A stretch of 52,570 bases of DNA from JBBKWJ01 sp037968895. GTDB taxonomy: Bacteria > Actinomycetota > Acidimicrobiia > Acidimicrobiales > SZUA-35. A program made the position numbers and the translations under genes. Positions 42,128 through 50,328 of this stretch are shown here, one piece after another. The notes under the pieces were generated by a model that worked only from the letters and a program-made list of their open reading frames with translations, was not told the origin of the DNA and searched no databases. Position 1 is the first letter of the stretch; every line of letters begins with the position of its first letter. The DNA lies in contig JBBKWJ010000004.1 of NCBI GenBank assembly GCA_037968895.1, positions 1-52,570 of the forward strand, in the 5' to 3' direction.

Positions 42128-43012
42128 CTAGCGCTTCCCCATAGCTTGCCACCATCCGGCCGCACCTACCAGGGCGGCATCGTCGCCAAGCGAGGCGGTG
42201 ACCACCGAAACTGGCAGAATCGTTGGCCCGTGATCGGCCAGAACCCGGCGAAGAATTGGCAGAGCGATGTCCTGATTCATGCCAACACCGCCGCCGACAA
42301 CGACAACTTCAGGAGTCGCCACCCAACAGAGGTTAACAATGCCAAATCCGACGGCTTCCATTGCGCGCTCCCAGATCGCGACCGCAGCCGGGTCGCCAGC
42401 CCGCACCAAATCAGCGAAGGCTGCGCCTCGCTCGTCGATGCCAAGCCGTTTCGACTCGCGCTCGATTGCCGTCCCCGAGCCAATGTCTTCGACCGTTGCC
42501 GGCCTACCGTCTCTTGCGGCCTGAATGTCGATTACACAATGACCGATCTCGGCGCCAGAATGTCGGCCGCCGACAAGACGTCGCCCCAAGACCATTCCCG
42601 CACCGACGCCGGTGGAAACCGTGATGTACACCGTGTCGCCGTAGTCCGATCCAGCGCCGAAGACCGACTCGCCCACCGCAGCCAGGTCGGCATCGTTTGC
42701 GATACTCACCTGTAGCCCTGTTCGCTCGGCGAACCAATCAGCGGATAACGACGGCAGCCAGCTGGCGGGGAGATTCGCGACCGTTTCGATCCGATGCGTC
42801 TCGTTGTCGACAACGCCGGGAACGCCGATAACTATTCGTTTCGCGTCGGAGTCGTCTCTGATGTCTGCAATGAGCTGCACAAGACCGCTTGGGTCTGGGT
42901 CGTGCACCGGAGTTGCTACTCGGATTCGTCGAATGATCGATCCATCGAGTCCGACTCGGGCAACGCGAACGTGGGTTCCTCCGAGGTCAAGGCTCAAGAT
43001 CTCTTTGCTCAC
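42128..43012 (-). CDS. ROK-family glucokinase, lacking the zinc-cysteine motif
   Basis: A 294-residue ROK sugar kinase. The ATP phosphate motif LSLDLGGTHVRVARV opens it; VGVPGVVDNETHRIETVANLP, DADLAAVGE and GAGMVLGRRLVGGRHSGAEIGH follow. Most ROK glucokinases continue GHxxxxxxxxxCxCGxxGCxE; here GHCVIDIQAARDGRPATVEDIG has no such cysteines, so zinc binding is probably lost. Context (zwf, pgl, gnd) supports a glucose substrate. Its GTG start overlaps the zwf stop (GTGA). Confidence 0.88.
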   Translation of the reverse strand: MSKEILSLDLGGTHVRVARVGLDGSIIRRIRVATPVHDPDPSGLVQLIADIRDDSDAKRIVIGVPGVVDNETHRIETVANLPASWLPSLSADWFAERTGLQVSIANDADLAAVGESVFGAGSDYGDTVYITVSTGVGAGMVLGRRLVGGRHSGAEIGHCVIDIQAARDGRPATVEDIGSGTAIERESKRLGIDERGAAFADLVRAGDPAAVAIWERAMEAVGFGIVNLCWVATPEVVVVGGGVGMNQDIALPILRRVLADHGPTILPVSVVTASLGDDAALVGAAGWWQAMGKR

Positions 43013-44349
43013 CGCGTATCCTTCACGTTACCCGGAAGCCCGGAGGCGCCGTAGGCATAGCGCTCGACGACTAACTCTGAGTCGAGAATTGGCTGCACGA
43101 TCCGCCAGGCCTCATCGACCTGGTCACCGCGGGCAAACAAACGCTTGTCACCAGTAAGCGCATCGCCGAGCAACCGGTGATAAGGGCTGGGGCCATCTTC
43201 GATGCCGTGATGATCGACCTCAAGAGTGACACATTCACTCACGAGCTCCGAGCCAGGCAACTTGGCCTGCATCTCGAGCAGGATCAAGTCGTTCGGCTTC
43301 ATGACAAACCGCAAGCGGTTTGGGCCGGGATCCATCTCAGAGAACATCGCCGTCGGGGGTGGGATGAACTCCACAACCGCTTCGGTCTTCGTCTCGTGCA
43401 GTGCCTTTCCGGCTTCGATACGCCACGGGACGCCGGCCCAACGCCATGAGTTGATCTCAGTTTCGACTGAGACAAAGGTTTCGGTGTTTGACTCCACAGC
43501 GACGCCAGCCTCGTCGAGGTACCCCTCGTATTGGCCACGTTGAGTCTTCGCCGGGTCAAAACTCCGCATCGACTTCAAGACTTTGGCCACCTCGTCCTGC
43601 ATGGCGCCAGCATCATCAGAAACCGGTGGTTCCATCGCCAACAACGCGACGATTTGCAGAAGGTGGTTCTGGACGACGTCCCTGATTGTTCCAACCTCGT
43701 CGTAGAACTTGCCACGGCCCTCAACGCCAAACGACTCGTGCATCGTGAGCGTGACACTCTTGATGTATTTACGATTCCACAAGGGCTCGAGAATCGCATT
43801 GGCGAATCGGAAGACCAGCAGGTTGAGCACAGGCTCCTTGCCGAGGAAGTGATCGATCCGATAAATCTGCTCTTCGGAGTAGTGCCGGTTCAGGTCAACG
43901 TTGAGCTCTCGGGACGACTCAAGGTCGCGGCCGAACGGCTTCTCCAAGACCACGCGACCTCGATTGAGACCGGTGCTGCCGAGTCCGTCGGTCACCGTCT
44001 CGAAGAGGAATGGCGGGATGGCCAAGTAGCACACCGGACATTCGGCATCGCCGACTCGATCGGCCACTGCATCGAACGTCGCCTGTTCGCGATAGTCACC
44101 AGACACATAGTCGAGCCGTTCGGCGAATCGATTCCATACCTCAGGGTCGATCGCAGCTCCACTCTCTTCGAGCGCAGTTCTGGCATTGTCACGCAGTTCG
44201 TTGACGGACCAGTTTGACGAAGCAACGCCTATCACTGGGCAGTTCAGCTCGCCCGCGGCCTCCAGCGTGTAGAGAGCCGAAAACAGCTTCTTCTTGGCAA
44301 GGTCGCCCGTGATGCCGAAGAGCACGAGAGCGTCAGCGTCGCCTCGCAT
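43009..44349 (-). CDS. zwf: Glucose-6-phosphate 1-dehydrogenase
   Basis: A 446-residue dehydrogenase that makes NADPH and 6-phosphogluconolactone. The N-terminal GITGDLAKKKLFSALYTLE is the coenzyme fingerprint, IYRIDHFLGKEPVLNLLVFRFAN is the active-site region with the catalytic His downstream, and NRKYIKSVTLTMHESFGVEGRG follows. It is slightly shorter than typical proteins (about 490). It overlaps gnd by one base (TGATG) and glucokinase by four. No opcA is present. Confidence 0.96.
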   Translation of the reverse strand: MRGDADALVLFGITGDLAKKKLFSALYTLEAAGELNCPVIGVASSNWSVNELRDNARTALEESGAAIDPEVWNRFAERLDYVSGDYREQATFDAVADRVGDAECPVCYLAIPPFLFETVTDGLGSTGLNRGRVVLEKPFGRDLESSRELNVDLNRHYSEEQIYRIDHFLGKEPVLNLLVFRFANAILEPLWNRKYIKSVTLTMHESFGVEGRGKFYDEVGTIRDVVQNHLLQIVALLAMEPPVSDDAGAMQDEVAKVLKSMRSFDPAKTQRGQYEGYLDEAGVAVESNTETFVSVETEINSWRWAGVPWRIEAGKALHETKTEAVVEFIPPPTAMFSEMDPGPNRLRFVMKPNDLILLEMQAKLPGSELVSECVTLEVDHHGIEDGPSPYHRLLGDALTGDKRLFARGDQVDEAWRIVQPILDSELVVERYAYGASGLPGNVKDTR

Positions 44350-45368
44350 CAGTCGCCCTTCTTCTCAGCGTGACCGCCGAATTGAGACCGCATCGCCGAG
44401 AGCACCTTGTTGCCGAAATCGGCGTTACCGCGCGACGAGAAGCGGCTGAAGAGCGCATCGGCAATCGTTGGAACTGGGGCGCCAGCTTCGACCGCAGCGA
44501 GAACGGTCCAGCGCCCCTCTCCCGAATCAGACACGTGCCCCTCAAACTCATCTAACGCCGGATCGGCGCGCAAGGCGGCAGCGGTCAGATCGAGCAGCCA
44601 GGATCCGATCACAGAGCCGCGTCGCCAGACCTCAGAAACTGCTGCGATGTCGATGTCGTATTGGAAATGCCGTGGATCACCGAGCGGGGCCGTTTCTGCA
44701 TCGGCCGAACGGTCTTGCGCCCCAACGTTGGCTCGTTCGAGGAGGCCAAGGCCCTCGGAGTATGCGGCCATAATGGCGTACTCAATACCGTTATGCACCA
44801 TCTTCACGAAGTGCCCTGCGCCCGCTGGTCCGCAGTGCAGATAGCCCCACTCAGCCTGGCCCATCTCGCCGGTGGCCCCCGGTGTGCGAGGAGCCGCGTC
44901 TGGCCCCGGGGAAAGCGCCTCCCAGATTGGTGTCAGCCGCTCGACCGCAACGGTGTCGCCGCCGATCATGAGGCAATAGCCGCGCTCTAGGCCGAACACG
45001 CCACCCGATGTGCCAACGTCGAGATAGTGAATGCCTCGCTGCGAGAGGACATCAGCTCGCTCGATGTCCTTGATGTAGTGGCTGTTGCCACCGTCGATCA
45101 CGATGTCGTCTGCGCCCAAAAACTGGCTCACGTCTTCCACGACCCCGCCCGCGTACGCAGCCGGAACCATCACCCAGACGGCTTTTGGTCCGTCGAGCTT
45201 CGACGCAAGATCTTCTAGCGACGAGGCCCCCGTCGCAACGCCCTCGGCGACGAGCGTGTCAATGGCGTCCTGATGTACATCAAACACGACTGGCTGATGA
45301 CCTGCGAGGTGAAGGCGTCTCGCGATGTTTGCGCCCATGCGTCCGAGGCCGACAATTCCGAGTTGCAT
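44349..45368 (-). CDS. gnd: 6-phosphogluconate dehydrogenase (decarboxylating), short type
   Basis: A 339-residue enzyme of the shorter 6PGDH class that makes ribulose 5-phosphate and reduced cofactor. The N-terminal MQLGIVGLGRMGANIARRL binds the nucleotide; GGNSHYIKDIERAD, LDVGTSGGVFGLERGYCLMIGG and the Lys-containing HFVKMVHNGIEYAIM are characteristic. ATG 45368 is preferred over an upstream ATG at 45383 because GGAG lies at suitable spacing and the Rossmann fold starts directly. It heads the block leading to zwf. Confidence 0.95.
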   Translation of the reverse strand: MQLGIVGLGRMGANIARRLHLAGHQPVVFDVHQDAIDTLVAEGVATGASSLEDLASKLDGPKAVWVMVPAAYAGGVVEDVSQFLGADDIVIDGGNSHYIKDIERADVLSQRGIHYLDVGTSGGVFGLERGYCLMIGGDTVAVERLTPIWEALSPGPDAAPRTPGATGEMGQAEWGYLHCGPAGAGHFVKMVHNGIEYAIMAAYSEGLGLLERANVGAQDRSADAETAPLGDPRHFQYDIDIAAVSEVWRRGSVIGSWLLDLTAAALRADPALDEFEGHVSDSGEGRWTVLAAVEAGAPVPTIADALFSRFSSRGNADFGNKVLSAMRSQFGGHAEKKGD

Positions 45369-45457
45369 CGTGACTGCTCCCAATCTTGCGATCCCCGGTG
45401 GGATCGTTGCCGATCACGGTAGTGGTCGATGATGGACGGCCGCGCTCAGTCGACTGC

Positions 45458-46555
45458 TTAGTCGGCCGCGAAAACCGCTTCGTCTTGCGCAAAGGCCTTG
45501 AACTCGAGCGCATTGCCTGCGGGATCGGTGACGAAACAGGTGTGCTGCTCGCCTGGCTGGCCTGAGAAACGGGTCTGCGGACTGATGATGAATGGCACCG
45601 AGGCGGCCCGCAAACGCGCCACAAGGGCATGCCACGCCACTGGGCTAAGTACGAGCCCAAAGTGATGGGCGGGGACCTGTTCGCCGTCAACCGCATTTTT
45701 GGTCACCGCAGGATCGTGATGCTCATCAAGATGGGCAACGATCTGGTGTCCCCAAAGATCGAAGTCGACCCACTTCTCTGCTGAGCGCCCTTCAGGACAA
45801 CCAAGCACCCCGCCATAGAACGATCGGGCTGCGTCGATGTCGTCGACTCCGAACGCCAAATGAAACCGAGGACGCGAGGTGTTTGGGGTAGCAGCCTTCG
45901 CCGCAGCGGCGTCCCAGGCTTCGTCGCCAAACTGCGCCAATGAGTCGAGCACGAGGTCGACGAATCCAAACTGGCCTGACCCGCGGCTGGCAAGGGCGGG
46001 GACGGCAATTACTCGCATACCTGCCGCCTTAGCGGAAAGGCACCCGGTGGCCGAGTCTTCAAAGACCAGGCATTCGGAAGGCGACACCTTGAGCTGTGCC
46101 GCGGTGGTGAGATACGGCTGGGGGTGGGGCTTTCCGAACTCGTCTGCTTCAGCGGAATGCACCACTTCGAAGACACCGACCAGGTCGAGCGCTTGGAGAG
46201 TGGCCGTAATAAGCGCCATATCTGACGACGAGCAAAGCGCAAGGCGAATGCCCTTCGCCTGCAAATACTTGATGGTGTCGACGACACCGGGCAGTGGCTC
46301 AGCGCAGAGGCCAAGCTCGATCACTCGAGCGATGACCTTGTCGGCCACCGCTTCGACTGACGGCCCTTCCCATGGGTGCCACGAAAACCAAAGGGCCGCC
46401 ACGTCGCGCATTCGCACGCCCATGGTCTTCTCGAAATCGGCGTCAGTTAGTGGAATACCGAGTCTGCTGGCTGCCTCGCGCTCAGCGGTACGCCAACGCG
46501 ACTCAGACTCGGTGAGCAAACCGTCCATATCGAATATCGCCGTGGTGATGTTCAT
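45458..46555 (-). CDS. HAD-family sugar phosphatase fused to a VOC/glyoxalase domain
   Basis: A 365-residue two-domain protein. Residues 1-215 are a HAD phosphatase or phosphoglucomutase-like domain: nucleophile DMDGLLTESE (Asp9 and Asp11), motif II SSSD, and EDSATG in motif IV. Residues about 228-360 form a vicinal-oxygen-chelate domain: RPRFHLAFGVDDIDAARSFYGGVLGCPEG, HQIVAHLDEH, and FVTDPAGNALEFKAF. Both normally occur as separate proteins. The HAD half resembles hexitol/2-deoxyglucose phosphatases, which fits the sugar-phosphate neighbourhood. The fusion suggests the VOC half acts on a related compound, but neither substrate is known. ATG 46555 follows GAGGC. Confidence 0.85.
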   Translation of the reverse strand: MNITTAIFDMDGLLTESESRWRTAEREAASRLGIPLTDADFEKTMGVRMRDVAALWFSWHPWEGPSVEAVADKVIARVIELGLCAEPLPGVVDTIKYLQAKGIRLALCSSSDMALITATLQALDLVGVFEVVHSAEADEFGKPHPQPYLTTAAQLKVSPSECLVFEDSATGCLSAKAAGMRVIAVPALASRGSGQFGFVDLVLDSLAQFGDEAWDAAAAKAATPNTSRPRFHLAFGVDDIDAARSFYGGVLGCPEGRSAEKWVDFDLWGHQIVAHLDEHHDPAVTKNAVDGEQVPAHHFGLVLSPVAWHALVARLRAASVPFIISPQTRFSGQPGEQHTCFVTDPAGNALEFKAFAQDEAVFAAD

Positions 46556-46565
46556 CCGTCTGCCT

Positions 46566-47633
46566 CTAGTGCGTCGCGTGTGGAGCGTTTTCTCGCACAC
46601 CGTTAGAAGTGACTCGAATGAATTCAGCTTTGTCCCAGAATTCTTCGATCGTTCGCGCGTCGCTATAGCTCATGCCACTCCGAACGCCGGCCAGTAGCTG
46701 GTTGGCTAGCTTGATCGCCGACCCGCGGTATGGCACGACTCCTTCGACTCCCTCAGCGGCCCGCTGCTCGAAGTATTCTGCGTCGATCTCTTCGCCTTCA
46801 CGAATTGCTCGAGCTTCAATGGCTTCGAACGACGCCATGCCGCGAACTCGTTTCACCAAGCCCCGGCTTGTCTGCTCGACCTCACCGGGTGACTCATTTG
46901 TACCTGCGAAAAGGCTACCAATCATGACGCTGCTCGCGCCGGCTCCAAGCGCCTTCGCTATATCGCCAGATGTCTTGATGCCACCATCGGCGATGACGGG
47001 CACTAGCTGGCCAGCGGCGTCGACGAGGCGGGAGCAATCAGAGACTGCAGTGAGCTGTGGAACACCAACGCCAGCAACCAGTCGAGTTGTGCAGACACCT
47101 CCGGGGCCAACCCCGACTTTGATGGCGTCAGCGCCAGCGTCAACGAGATCTTGTGCGCCTAAGCGAGTCGCAACGTTTCCGGCGATGATGTCGACCATCG
47201 GAAAGGCCTGCTTTGTCTGTTGCACGACCTGGATTGCGTGGTCAGCGTGACCGTGGGCAATGTCGAGAACCAGCACATCGACGCCAGCGTCAATGAGAGC
47301 GGCAGTTCGAGTCACCGCATCGTGGTCGGTACCGATCGCCGCACCAACAAGAAGATCGCCGGCCGCTTTCACCTTGGCCACCATTGCAGCTTGCGCCTTT
47401 ATCGTGAGGAACCGATGCAGAATGCCGATTCCCCCGATCTTGGCCATCGCGATCGCCATCACATCTTCACAGACCGTGTCCATGTTGGCAGCAATGATCG
47501 GGGCCCCAAGGGTGATGTTGCGAGTCAGGTTTGTGGCCAACGAGACATCAGAGCGGGAGCGAATTCCGGAACGCTTGGGCACAAGAAGGACATCATCGAA
47601 TGTCAGGCCAACCCGTAGCTGATCAAAACTCAT
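46566..47633 (-). CDS. IMP dehydrogenase / GMP reductase family protein without CBS domains
   Basis: A 355-residue TIM-barrel enzyme. Features: LTFDDVLLVPKRS, AANMDTVCEDVMAIAMAKIGGIGILHR, the catalytic loop GVGPGGVCTTRLVAGVGVPQ with its Cys, ADGGIKTSGDIAKALGAGASSVMIGSLFAG, and RVRGMASFEA. No CBS pair interrupts the barrel, giving GMP reductase-like length. The C-terminal part VRSGMSYSDARTIEEF..AEFIRVTSNGVREN resembles both. Whether it makes XMP or IMP cannot be decided by eye. It lies where recX usually follows recA. Confidence 0.88.
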   Translation of the reverse strand: MSFDQLRVGLTFDDVLLVPKRSGIRSRSDVSLATNLTRNITLGAPIIAANMDTVCEDVMAIAMAKIGGIGILHRFLTIKAQAAMVAKVKAAGDLLVGAAIGTDHDAVTRTAALIDAGVDVLVLDIAHGHADHAIQVVQQTKQAFPMVDIIAGNVATRLGAQDLVDAGADAIKVGVGPGGVCTTRLVAGVGVPQLTAVSDCSRLVDAAGQLVPVIADGGIKTSGDIAKALGAGASSVMIGSLFAGTNESPGEVEQTSRGLVKRVRGMASFEAIEARAIREGEEIDAEYFEQRAAEGVEGVVPYRGSAIKLANQLLAGVRSGMSYSDARTIEEFWDKAEFIRVTSNGVRENAPHATH

Positions 47634-47657
47634 GCGCGCTCCCGTCTATAACGCCGA

Positions 47658-47705
47658 AAGGGCTCACCATCGGCTGCTACACGCTAGCGCCGATGATGAG
47701 CCCTT
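47658..47705. terminator. Long hairpin between recA and the IMPDH/GMPR gene
   Basis: A 17-nt arm (47658-47674, AAGGGCTCACCATCGGC) pairs with 47689-47705 with one mismatch, around a 14-nt loop. It lies 14 bases past the recA stop. The T-tract is short on either strand, so termination is likely but may be partial. Confidence 0.7.
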
Positions 47706-47718
47706 CTTACGACGAAGC

Positions 47719-48759
47719 TCAGTCGAGGCTGATTGGCTCGTCGACGTCGATCTCGACTTCATCGACTTCATCCGTTTTGATGAGCCCGACTGCCTTAAGA
47801 ACTCGCTCTTGAAGCTCAACCGTCAGCTCGGGGTTTTCCAACAGATACTTCTTAACGTTTTCGCGGCCCTGGCCCAGTTGGTCGCCCTCATACGTGTACC
47901 ACGCGCCTGACTTCTTCACGATGTCTTCTTCAACCGCGATGTCGAGGATGGAGGCTTCACGGCTAATGCCCTTGCCGTACATGATGTCGAACTCGGCCTG
48001 ACGGAACGGTGGCGCAACCTTGTTCTTTACGACTTTGACTCTGGTCCGGTTTCCGACGATCTCGACGCCGTCCTTGAGCGACTCGATCCGACGGATGTCG
48101 AGACGAACCGACGAGTAGAACTTGAGTGCACGACCGCCAGGCGTTGTTTCTGGCGAGCCGAACATCACGCCGATCTTCTCACGCAACTGGTTGATGAAGA
48201 TACAGATCGTGTCGGTCTTACTCAGGTTGCCCGTGATCTTACGCAGGGCCTGGGACATGAGGCGAGCTTGGAGGCCGACGTGGGTATCACCCATGTCGCC
48301 TTCGATCTCCGCCCGTGGGGTCAATGCAGCGACGGAGTCGATTACGACAACGTCGATCGAACCGGACCGAATGAGAATGTCGCAGATCTCGAGCGCCTGC
48401 TCGCCTGTGTCTGGCTGCGAGATAAGGAGTTCGGCAACGTCGACGCCGATAGCGGCGGCGTAGATCGGATCCATCGCATGCTCTGCATCGATGTAGGCGC
48501 AGATGCCACCCTTGCGTTGCGCCTCGGCCACGATATGCATGGCGAGAGTCGACTTACCTGAGGATTCAGGGCCGAATATCTCGACCACACGACCACGAGG
48601 CAGACCGCCCACGCCGAGTGCGATGTCGAGGGCAAGCGCTCCGGTGGGGATCGTGCCGATCGCCAAGGTTGCTTTGTCGCCCATAAACATGACCGAACCC
48701 TTGCCGAATTGCTTGTCAATCTGGCCGAGGGCCATTTCGAGGGCCTTGTTCTTCTCCAC
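47719..48759 (-). CDS. recA: Recombinase RecA
   Basis: A 346-residue DNA strand-exchange ATPase and SOS co-protease. Walker A is GPESSGKSTLAMHI, Walker B VVIDSVAAL, followed by L1/L2 regions (EIEGDMGDTHVGLQARLMSQALRKITG, FINQLREKIGVMFGSPETTPGGRALKFY). The GTG at 48759, preceded by AAGGAG at 6 nt, is the best start; a second GTG at 48798 would add 13 residues. A perfect LexA box lies upstream. No recX follows it. Confidence 0.97.
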   Translation of the reverse strand: MEKNKALEMALGQIDKQFGKGSVMFMGDKATLAIGTIPTGALALDIALGVGGLPRGRVVEIFGPESSGKSTLAMHIVAEAQRKGGICAYIDAEHAMDPIYAAAIGVDVAELLISQPDTGEQALEICDILIRSGSIDVVVIDSVAALTPRAEIEGDMGDTHVGLQARLMSQALRKITGNLSKTDTICIFINQLREKIGVMFGSPETTPGGRALKFYSSVRLDIRRIESLKDGVEIVGNRTRVKVVKNKVAPPFRQAEFDIMYGKGISREASILDIAVEEDIVKKSGAWYTYEGDQLGQGRENVKKYLLENPELTVELQERVLKAVGLIKTDEVDEVEIDVDEPISLD

Positions 48760-48923
48760 GATCGCTCCTTGTGCGTCTTTGGCTGCAGTGCCGATCACCG
48801 CCTGCCGGTTCCTTTGGGGGGATTGATTGAAACCTTACGCAGGGGGTGTGACAGTGGATCGTACGGAGCAAGTAGAGCGCCGTCGTACCCGGTTGCCACG
48901 ACCGGATAACAAGAGCGTAATTG

Positions 48924-48937
48924 CGAACGCCTGTTCG
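48924..48937. promoter_or_regulatory. LexA (SOS) box of recA
   Basis: CGAAC-GCCT-GTTCG is a perfect operator about 165 bp before the recA GTG. On the minus strand TTGTCC and TACGCT, 17 bp apart, could form a weak promoter around it, so LexA would occupy the spacer. Confidence 0.85.
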
Positions 48938-49038
48938 GACAACCATTTGGCCGAGTTTTGTTTTTTTAGCCAGAAGAATCAGCGAGTACGGGCAAGACGC
49001 ACACGACAGTGCGTTCCCGTGCACTACGATCGCACGTC

Positions 49039-49530
49039 ATGTCGCTGCTGGTCCCATGGTCCCAAAAACGAGGTAAGAGTCTCGGCCAGCTCGTGGGTCT
49101 ACTCCTCAGTGCTGGACTGATAGGAAGCACCGTTGCGGCGTGCTCCGAGGAACCTGTCGAACAAACCGTTGCCGAAATGCTCGCCGAAATCGAGGGCCGT
49201 GAGCTCACCCCGGCCGAAGTCGCCGAACGGCAAGAAGTCGCTGACTTTCTTTGCGGCGTCGATGAGCAAGTTCTTGAGTTGATGTGGAAAGACATGACCA
49301 GATCCCAACTTGAGTTTCAAGACTTCGTCTTTGGGCAAACGTGTCGCGAGCGCGGCGACGCCTACGCTCAAGCAACCGGCCGGTTCACATCTGGCGATAC
49401 ATCAACGCCGACAACCAGCACGTCGCCAACGACAGATGGTTCAGCAGTGCCGACGACCGCACGAACGACTTCAACGACGGCTGCGCCGTCACTCGCTGGG
49501 TCGTTGGGCGACAGGGAGTTCAGCGGATAG
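49039..49530 (+). CDS. Small lipoprotein with Thr-rich tail, unknown function
   Basis: A 163-residue protein with a signal sequence and lipobox TVAA-C (Cys35), a Glu-rich helical core (ELTPAEVAERQEVADFLCGVDEQVLELMWKDM) and a Ser/Thr-rich low-complexity tail (STPTTSTSPTT). Two further cysteines (FLCGVD and GQTCRERG) may form a disulfide, which the Dsb pair in this window could install. No known domain. It is divergent from recA. Function is unknown. Confidence 0.7.
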   Translation: MSLLVPWSQKRGKSLGQLVGLLLSAGLIGSTVAACSEEPVEQTVAEMLAEIEGRELTPAEVAERQEVADFLCGVDEQVLELMWKDMTRSQLEFQDFVFGQTCRERGDAYAQATGRFTSGDTSTPTTSTSPTTDGSAVPTTARTTSTTAAPSLAGSLGDREFSG

Positions 49531-49654
49531 GTGCGTGCCGATGCGACACCGGCGCCCGGATACCGCTGCAAGCAGGGCGTCTGAACTCCTCAGGAACCCG
49601 ACTCGGCGAGCGAAGCGAGCCATTCCGCTGGGTTCCCAGCTAGCGAGGACGGGC

Positions 49655-50245
49655 TTAGCCGAAGCTGACCCAGCGGCGGATCATGCCCCGAAGCCGGTCG
49701 ATGCCAACGCCCTTTACTGTGCTGACCCACACCACATCGTCTGGTTCGAGCTGGCACTTCATCGCCACCTCTTTCTTCCGCTTATCGCGAATCGACGATT
49801 TCACCTTGTCGTGTTTTGTCGCCACGACGGTGTGAGGAAGGTCGACAGAACGCAGCCAGTCGAGCATTTGCAGATCGAGCTTGGTTGGACCAACGACACC
49901 GTCGACAAGGACGAGGACCATGACCAGAGACTCGCGCTCGAGTAAGTAGCCCTCGATCATCTTTTGCCACGATCCGCGCATCTGAGCGGGTGCATTGGCG
50001 AACCCGTAGCCGGGCAGATCCATGAGCCCACCAGGGCGTGGATCAAACTCAAAAAGGTTCAGCAGACGGGTTCGGCCGGGCGTATTCGAGACGTGGGCGA
50101 GCTTTTTGCGGTTGCTCACTGCGTTGATGAGCGACGACTTGCCAACGTTGGAACGGCCAACGAAGCACACCTCAGGGCCAACATCGGGAAGCCGATCGAC
50201 GTGGTCGCCGGAGAGGACGAACTTGAGTTTGATCGGTCCAGCCAC
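49655..50245 (-). CDS. engB: Ribosome biogenesis GTPase EngB (YsxC/YihA)
   Basis: A 196-residue circularly simple GTPase needed for large-subunit assembly. G1 FVGRSNVGKSSLINA, G2 NTPGRTRLLNLF, G3 LMDLPGYGFANAP, G4 ATKHDKVK, G5 VSTVKG. The GTG at 50245 is chosen because AGGAG precedes it at 5 nt and family sequence begins just after; an ATG at 50296 would add 17 unlikely residues. Confidence 0.94.
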   Translation of the reverse strand: MAGPIKLKFVLSGDHVDRLPDVGPEVCFVGRSNVGKSSLINAVSNRKKLAHVSNTPGRTRLLNLFEFDPRPGGLMDLPGYGFANAPAQMRGSWQKMIEGYLLERESLVMVLVLVDGVVGPTKLDLQMLDWLRSVDLPHTVVATKHDKVKSSIRDKRKKEVAMKCQLEPDDVVWVSTVKGVGIDRLRGMIRRWVSFG

Positions 50246-50328
50246 ACGTACTCCTGCTACACGGTCTTGTCGCCCAGTAGACGAGCGGCCCATCAAGCAT
50301 AGGAGCGTGACACCTAATGCTCGCCCCC

